Shown here: positions 59,160 through 64,000 of the stretch, in pieces
Layout: every line of letters begins with the position of its first letter
Numbering within the stretch: position 1 is the first letter of the stretch
From: Bacteroidetes bacterium RIFCSPLOWO2_12_FULL_35_15
GTDB taxonomy: Bacteria; Bacteroidota; Bacteroidia; 2-12-FULL-35-15
Length of the DNA stretch: 64,000 nt
NCBI GenBank assembly: GCA_001769385.1
Contig: MEPB01000058.1
Coordinates: 1-64,000, forward strand
Direction of reading: 5' to 3'
Translations under genes and position numbers: made by a program
Notes under the pieces: model-generated
Seen by the model: only the letters and a program-made list of their open reading frames with translations
What the model was told of the DNA's origin: nothing
Databases searched by the model: none

Positions 59160-60005
59160 TTATTGCATTACAACATTATAGGTTGTTCCGTTCATGGTTG
59201 CTGTTGCATTTCCATCGCATGTTCCTGATCCATAATCAAATCCTATCGGGTAATTTGGATAATCAGCTAATGTTAAAGTGAAGGTGCCACTTACAATCCA
59301 ATGACAGCCAACATTTACCCGTAAGGCAGTATTAATAGTTAAGTTATAGGCTCCGCCATCAGCAGAAACACCATTTGCAGTCCCGGTAATTAAATAAACA
59401 TCATCAAAAATATTAAAGTAAGTATTATAACCTGCATAATATTCCCTGTTTTGATTGGTGTTCCATGTACTTTGCTTGCCATTAGTCGGGTGTGTAACAA
59501 TTGCATTGTTCACCACCACATTGTAAACTAAATGTCCGTTCGAAACATGTCCCATATTGGTAATTGTTTGAGTTCCTTCCACATGGTAATCGTTATGATA
59601 ATAATTGGTAAGGGTTATTGTAATTACAGTAGCGGAATCTTGATACGGACCACTAAAAACAGCAGTAATAATCCCTCTCCTGTTGTTGTAATCAGCCCCC
59701 AAGCAATTGGTTGTTCCAAAATTTATTACAACCGTTTTTGGCCATGTTACTGGATAATCAAAAGGTGTGATAGTTGCACTTGCACAAGCCGAAAGAGACG
59801 ATGAGGAAGAGCGTAATGTACTTGAGCTGTCGGTTACAGTACTGATTTCTTTCCAGATTCCTGCAAAAGCATTGTCGGCAGTTGCATTGTCTGTAGCTGC
59901 AGTTGCATTGGCAGGTTTTGGATCTTCTTTTTTCTTGCATCCGGTATAAATAAACCCAATTGTAAGTATAAGTAGAATACTTGTGATGATTTTTTTAGTT
60001 TTCAT
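59160..60005 (-). CDS. Lipoprotein, paralogue pair member 2
   Basis: 281 residues with a signal ending IYTGC (lipobox, about Cys23), a Lys/Ala linker and the same beta-rich domain (VVINFGTTNCLGADYNNRRG, VITITLTNYYHND, TMNGTTYNVVM). It differs from its neighbour in Ser-rich (SSSTLRSSSSSLSAC) and central regions. The presence of a hairpin element between them fits a local duplication. Confidence 0.75.
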   Translation of the reverse strand: MKTKKIITSILLILTIGFIYTGCKKKEDPKPANATAATDNATADNAFAGIWKEISTVTDSSSTLRSSSSSLSACASATITPFDYPVTWPKTVVINFGTTNCLGADYNNRRGIITAVFSGPYQDSATVITITLTNYYHNDYHVEGTQTITNMGHVSNGHLVYNVVVNNAIVTHPTNGKQSTWNTNQNREYYAGYNTYFNIFDDVYLITGTANGVSADGGAYNLTINTALRVNVGCHWIVSGTFTLTLADYPNYPIGFDYGSGTCDGNATATMNGTTYNVVMQ

Positions 60006-60038
60006 TGATCTGGAGTTTTAGTGTTCGTTAAATCAAAA

Positions 60039-60551
60039 TTAAGAAATTTTTTCTAAAGTAATAAAATCGTGAGGGTAAATGTTCTTTTCATCTGTGATGC
60101 CATTTATTCGATTTATTTCGTGCCATTCATGAGCGTTCCATTCCGGGAAAAAGGAATCTCCTTCAAATGAATGGTAAATTCTGGTGAGGTAGATCTTATC
60201 AGCATAACGAAGAAATTGTTTATATATTTCGGCACCACCGATAATAAAAATTTCAGTATCACCTGTTTGTTTTGCTTTTTCAATTGCTTCTTCAATAGAA
60301 GAAACTAGGATTGCTCCAGGTGCATAATAATCCGCTTGTCTAGTAATTACAATGTTTGTGCGGTTAGGTAAGGGTCGGAATTTTTCGGGAATGGATTCGT
60401 AATTTTTTCTTCCGGTAATAATACAATGTCCGGTAGTTTTTTCTTTGAAATATTTCATGTCGGCAGGTAAATGCCAGATCAAAGAATTATCTTTCCCGAT
60501 CACATTATTTTCCGCAACAGCTACTATAATACTTATGGTTGATTGGTGCAT
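60039..60551 (-). CDS. folA: Dihydrofolate reductase
   Basis: A 170-residue enzyme reducing dihydrofolate to THF. NNVIGKDNSLIWHLPADMKY carries the catalytic acid (LPAD), TGRKNYESIP the NADPH site, and IFIIGGAEIYKQF the G-G-x-x-(I/V)Y motif. The length is typical. It is 136 bp downstream of thyA on the same strand: folate used by ThyA is regenerated here. Confidence 0.97.
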   Translation of the reverse strand: MHQSTISIIVAVAENNVIGKDNSLIWHLPADMKYFKEKTTGHCIITGRKNYESIPEKFRPLPNRTNIVITRQADYYAPGAILVSSIEEAIEKAKQTGDTEIFIIGGAEIYKQFLRYADKIYLTRIYHSFEGDSFFPEWNAHEWHEINRINGITDEKNIYPHDFITLEKIS

Positions 60552-60687
60552 TTGTTAATGAGTTGATTCGTGCATGTTTGGAAACATTGATTGGTGATAA
60601 AAATTCAATACATAAAAAGTTATTAAATTTGTAAAACGATAATTCACCCACTTTACCTAATAACTTATTTTACCTTTTCCCCTTTAC

Positions 60688-61482
60688 CTATACCGCTACA
60701 GCAGCTTTAATGTGAGGATGCGGATCATAACCTTCCAATGTAAAATCTTCGAACTTAAATCCGAAAATATCATTTACTTCGGGATTGATTTTTAAAGTTG
60801 GTAGTTTCCTGAAGTCCCTTGATAATTGAAGATTTGCTTGCTCGATATGATTGGAGTATAAATGAGCATCACCCAGCGTATGAATAAATTCTCCCGGCTT
60901 TAAATTACAAACCTGGGCCATCATCAATGTTAAAATAGCATAGGATGCAATATTAAAAGGAACACCTAAAAATATATCAGCACTGCGTTGATATAACTGG
61001 CAACTCAATTTTCCTTCCGCAACATAAAATTGAAAAAAGGCATGGCAGGGTGGTAATTTCATTTTGTCAATTTCACCTACATTCCATGCGCTCACTATCA
61101 TTCTGCGACTATCGGGAGTGTTTTTTATTTGGTTGACCACTTGCGTAATTTGATCAATGTGTCGCCCATCCGCAGTGGGCCAGCTGCGCCATTGTGAGCC
61201 GTAAACGGGACCAAGGTTTCCGTTTTCATCAGCCCATTCATCCCAAATACTAACACCATTTTCTTTTAAATACTTAATGTTAGTGTCACCTTTTAAGAAC
61301 CAAAGTAATTCATGCAAAATAGATTTCATATGAACCTTTTTTGTAGTCATCATAGGAAATCCTTCATTCAGATCAAAACGCATCTGATATCCGAAAACAC
61401 TTATTGTTCCTGTTCCGGTCCTGTCTGTTTTTTTTGCGCCTTTATCCAAAACATGGCGCATTAAATCGTGGTATTGTTTCAT
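60688..61482 (-). CDS. thyA: Thymidylate synthase
   Basis: A 264-residue enzyme that methylates dUMP to dTMP using methylene-THF. Nucleophile Cys146 in [65 protein letters not shown] and the C-terminal HIKAAVAV are typical. The length and order equal E. coli ThyA. It is placed with folA. Confidence 0.98.
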   Translation of the reverse strand: MKQYHDLMRHVLDKGAKKTDRTGTGTISVFGYQMRFDLNEGFPMMTTKKVHMKSILHELLWFLKGDTNIKYLKENGVSIWDEWADENGNLGPVYGSQWRSWPTADGRHIDQITQVVNQIKNTPDSRRMIVSAWNVGEIDKMKLPPCHAFFQFYVAEGKLSCQLYQRSADIFLGVPFNIASYAILTLMMAQVCNLKPGEFIHTLGDAHLYSNHIEQANLQLSRDFRKLPTLKINPEVNDIFGFKFEDFTLEGYDPHPHIKAAVAV

Positions 61483-61510
61483 AATCTACGAATATCGAAT
61501 TTTTACGAAT

Positions 61511-61681
61511 TTACGAATCTGTGTGTGCGTCATTCTGAACTTGTTTCTGAATCTGCGTGTTAGTTTTGTTGAATTTTTCTTTGCAATGATTTTCAGGAAA
61601 ATCTTTTGAAAGATAATATTCTTTGTTTTTCTCAAAATCAGAAATTAATTCTTTGATAGTATTTAACTCCGTTTTTGACAT
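61511..61681 (-). pseudogene. Truncated N-terminal piece of a type IIG-like RM enzyme
   Basis: 56 residues from the ATG at 61681; a longer frame reaches 61717. KTELNTIKELISDFEKNKEYYL, split here as KTELNTIKELISDF and EKNKEYYLSKDFPENHCKEK, resembles the N-terminus of Eco57I/type IIG restriction-methylation enzymes, which normally continues into FxxLGWD. It stops instead after a short, off-family tail (NKTNTQIQKQVQNDAHTDS). It looks like a relic of a once larger defence gene. Confidence 0.55.
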
Positions 61682-61792
61682 AACCGGGTTTATAAAAAAT
61701 ATATTTTTGCTTTTCAAATTTAAGAAAGAGAATAAGGATATGAGGAAAACCGTATTTCAAGTTTTCAATACATTTCAACAAAATAAATGAAA

Positions 61793-63025
61793 CTACATCA
61801 ATATTCCTGCTATTGTAGCTGAAAGATAAGAAGCAAGAGTTCCCGCTAATAATGCTTTCATACCAAGTTTTGCAAGGTCGCTTCTGCGTTCGGGAACTAA
61901 GGCCCCGATTCCCCCAATTTGCATTCCAACGCTACTAAAATTAGCGAAACCACAAATAGCGATACTGATAATTAATGTTCCTTTATCCGTTAAGATAGGG
62001 ACAGCGTTACTGGTTAGGTTTTTAAAAGCAACAAACTCGTTTACGGTTAATTTTTGTCCTAATAATGTTGCTGCATTATTTACATCCTGCATAGGAATCC
62101 CCATTGACCAGGCCATAGGATAAAATAATTTTCCGAAAATAAAATCTAAAGTTAGTCCGGGATACATGTGCCCTAATATCCAATTGACCATTGCAATCAA
62201 AGCAATAAATCCGATTAACATTGCAATTACATTCATTGATATTTTAAATCCATCAGCTGCACCATGGCTTATGGCATCAATCAAATTGCTGTATTGACTT
62301 TTCACTTCCAGCTTTACACTTCCCATGGTTTGGGATTCTTCCGTTTCAGGAAATATAATTTTAGAAATAACAAGGGCACCGGGAGCCGCCATTAAACTTG
62401 CAGCGATCAGGTATTCAGCTTTCGCCCCCATTGTAGTATAGACCACTAAGATTCCTCCTGCAATACATGCTAAGCTTCCACTCATGGAGGCTAGTAATTC
62501 ACTTTTTGTCATTGTGGGTAAATACGGTCGAATCATTACTTGTGCTTCTACCTGGCCAACAAATGCGCTCGCTACATTGCTCAATGCTTCTGCACCACTA
62601 ACACGCATGATGAAATTCATAGCTTTAGCAATGACTGCAACAATGCGTTGCATTACCCCTATATGATAAAAAATAGCGACCAAAATACATACTAAAATAA
62701 TTGTGGAGGTGATGTTAAATGCAAACACGAACATGTGCGGAGTTGCATAATTAGAAACGTTCCCATCAAACCCAACTGAAGCAATTCCACCATACGCAAA
62801 GTTGGCACCTTCTTTAGCAAATTGTTCAATTTTTTGCATGCCTTTGCCAAGGTATTGAAAAAAGCGAGTGACAGGAGGCACTTTTAAAACCAATACGGCA
62901 ATGAAAACTTGTAATGCTATTCCACTTATAACCAATCTGTAGTTGATCGATTTACGATTATTCGAAAATAAATATGCAATACCAAATATTAGTACAATGC
63001 CTATTAAACCAATAAATCTATCCAT
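61793..63025 (-). CDS. Concentrative nucleoside transporter (NupC-like)
   Basis: A 410-residue inner-membrane transporter of the CNT family. ILVCILVAIFYHIGVMQRIV, SGAEALSNVASAFVGQVEAQ, TKSELLASMSGSLACIAGG, and CGFANFSSVGMQIGGIGALV with PERRSDLAKLG are family hallmarks. It uses Na+ or H+ to import nucleosides. It follows the DUF151 gene by ~25 bp on the same strand and they may form an operon. Confidence 0.94.
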   Translation of the reverse strand: MDRFIGLIGIVLIFGIAYLFSNNRKSINYRLVISGIALQVFIAVLVLKVPPVTRFFQYLGKGMQKIEQFAKEGANFAYGGIASVGFDGNVSNYATPHMFVFAFNITSTIILVCILVAIFYHIGVMQRIVAVIAKAMNFIMRVSGAEALSNVASAFVGQVEAQVMIRPYLPTMTKSELLASMSGSLACIAGGILVVYTTMGAKAEYLIAASLMAAPGALVISKIIFPETEESQTMGSVKLEVKSQYSNLIDAISHGAADGFKISMNVIAMLIGFIALIAMVNWILGHMYPGLTLDFIFGKLFYPMAWSMGIPMQDVNNAATLLGQKLTVNEFVAFKNLTSNAVPILTDKGTLIISIAICGFANFSSVGMQIGGIGALVPERRSDLAKLGMKALLAGTLASYLSATIAGILM

Positions 63026-63050
63026 TATTAATAAGTTGAGGAGGGTTTGT

Positions 63051-63644
63051 TTATGATTTTTTACGATTATTTATTTCATCACGTATACGGGAGGCTTTTT
63101 CATAATCTTCATCGCTTAATGCTGTTTCAAGCATTTGCTTTAGTTCTTCTGTAGATTTTTTTAATAGATCTGTTTCTTCAACTTCCACCAGATCTTCAGG
63201 ATTCACATTGTCGTTAGCAGCAGCAAGAGCTTCTTCATCTAAAATAATTCCGGCTTGAGATAAAATAAATTCGTAGGTATTGATCGGGCAGTTAAATCTG
63301 ACAGCAAGAGCAATAGCATCAGAAGTGCGGGCATCAATTTCAACTTCTTTTCCGTTATCACTACAAATTAATTTTGCAAAAAATATCCCTTCCACCAAAT
63401 TATAGATGATGACCTCACTAATTAAAATATTAAATCCTTCTGCAAAGCTTTTAAATAGATCATGGGTGAGTGGGCGGCTGGGGGTCATTTTTTCTAATTC
63501 AATGGCAATAGCCTGAGCTTCAAATCCTCCAATAATTATTGGTAATCTTCTTTTCCCTTTGGCTTCACCTAAAACAAGTGCATATGCACCCGTTTGTGTT
63601 TGACTGTATGATAACCCAACAATTTCTAATTTTACTTTTTTCAT
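63051..63644 (-). CDS. Bifunctional nuclease (DUF151) with UVR-type tail
   Basis: A 197-residue protein. The DUF151 domain (about 1-130) has VLGEAKGKRRLPIIIGGFEA, IAIELEKMTPSRPLTHDLF and IDARTSDAIALAVRF. The C-terminal ~40 residues read TEELKQMLETALSDEDYEKA and ASRIRDEINNRKK, a UvrB/UvrC (UVR)-like helical hairpin for protein contact. Related proteins degrade RNA/DNA. It precedes the nucleoside transporter, so nucleic-acid salvage is a plausible joint role. Confidence 0.9.
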   Translation of the reverse strand: MKKVKLEIVGLSYSQTQTGAYALVLGEAKGKRRLPIIIGGFEAQAIAIELEKMTPSRPLTHDLFKSFAEGFNILISEVIIYNLVEGIFFAKLICSDNGKEVEIDARTSDAIALAVRFNCPINTYEFILSQAGIILDEEALAAANDNVNPEDLVEVEETDLLKKSTEELKQMLETALSDEDYEKASRIRDEINNRKKS

Positions 63645-63745
63645 TTTACTTTTTTTAATCCCCCGCCATCAATGAAATGAGAGAATTTCAATTCTGATAA
63701 AACTAAATTACGAATAATTCGTACTCAACACTTTAAAATTAAAAA

Positions 63746-64000
63746 TTAATTCTGATTTGCTTTAAAATTTTTCACTGCCTGAATTAGTTTCGGCACAATT
63801 TCAAATGCATCACCTACAATTCCATAATCAGCAGATTTAAAGAATGGTGCATCTTTGTCGGAATTAATAACTACAATGGTTTTGCTTCCGCTTACTCCGG
63901 CAAGATGTTGAATGGCACCGGAGATTCCAATAGCAATATATAAGTTCGGTCGAATAGCCAAACCTGTTTGTCCAACATGCTCGTGGTGTGAACGCCAGTC
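63746..64000 (-). CDS. etfA: Electron transfer flavoprotein alpha subunit, 3' part
   Basis: The coding frame runs off the right edge; the visible ~84 residues start [20 protein letters not shown] and continue [39 protein letters not shown], then [13 protein letters not shown]. This is the FAD-binding C-terminal domain of EtfA, including the SGAIQH site. ETF passes electrons from acyl-CoA dehydrogenases to the respiratory chain. The etfB gene is presumably beyond the edge. Confidence 0.95.
   Translation of the reverse strand, partial: DWRSHHEHVGQTGLAIRPNLYIAIGISGAIQHLAGVSGSKTIVVINSDKDAPFFKSADYGIVGDAFEIVPKLIQAVKNFKANQN

Overview
The window is AT-rich chromosomal DNA of a member of the Bacteroidota, probably a free-living or environmental one. 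Evidence: type IX secretion (T9SS) sorting tails and a PorV-like protein, a carboxypeptidase-fold TonB receptor, a GSCFA protein, a DUF3127 protein, bacterial GGGP synthase, atpD-atpC as a two-gene unit, and -7 boxes of the TAnnTTTG type instead of sigma-70 boxes. Most genes are housekeeping; the accessory material lies at 10.7-11.8 kb, 15.8-23.0 kb, 25.4-26.5 kb and inside the thiamine operon.

Layout. 0.2-10.7 kb: a large TPR/transglutaminase protein, an alpha/beta hydrolase, atpDC, ribF, a leucine-rich-repeat protein and a GSCFA protein. 10.7-11.8 kb: gene-free mosaic of dispersed repeats. 11.8-15.8 kb: tig-clpP-clpX and a small lipoprotein. 15.8-23.0 kb: accessory island with repeats, triple palindromes, a PLD-like protein, a reverse transcriptase translationally coupled to a PD-(D/E)XK nuclease (candidate defence pair), a frameshifted REP-associated transposase (RAYT) flanked by inverted REP hairpins, an outer-membrane protein and a decayed gene. 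23-28 kb: a T9SS cargo protein, a cold-shock protein, a repeat field ending in tRNA-Leu(UAG) whose 3' end has been copied repeatedly, a flavin reductase-like protein and a DUF3127 protein. 28-32 kb: peptide-transporter permease, glycosyltransferase, flippase-like protein, divergent ruvC. 32-42 kb: greA-HIT, then porV, a 1344-residue T9SS cargo and a TonB-dependent receptor. 42-47.5 kb: small exported proteins, ahcY, a WG-repeat protein, GGGP synthase and a TenI-like protein. 47.5-55.7 kb: thiamine operon under a TPP riboswitch (thiS, thiC, RAYT, TenI-like, thiD, thiE, thiG, thiH, thiF). 55.8-64 kb: VIT-family transporter, YdcF protein, paralogous lipoproteins, folA, thyA, NupC-type transporter, DUF151 nuclease and the 3' part of etfA.

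How the parts work together: the thi operon carries the thiazole branch (ThiS, ThiF, ThiG, ThiH), the pyrimidine branch (ThiC, ThiD) and the coupling enzyme (ThiE), controlled by TPP. folA and thyA form the dTMP/folate cycle. tig, clpP and clpX make a protein-folding and degradation unit. porV with two T9SS cargos shows surface display.

The most interesting features are the RT plus nuclease pair, two separate RAYT/palindrome systems (one broken, one intact inside the thi operon, its stop codon within its own palindrome), a dispersed ~135-bp repeat with compensatory base changes, and the serial duplication of a tRNA-Leu 3' end with its terminator. Everything here was read by eye; no searches or folding were run.
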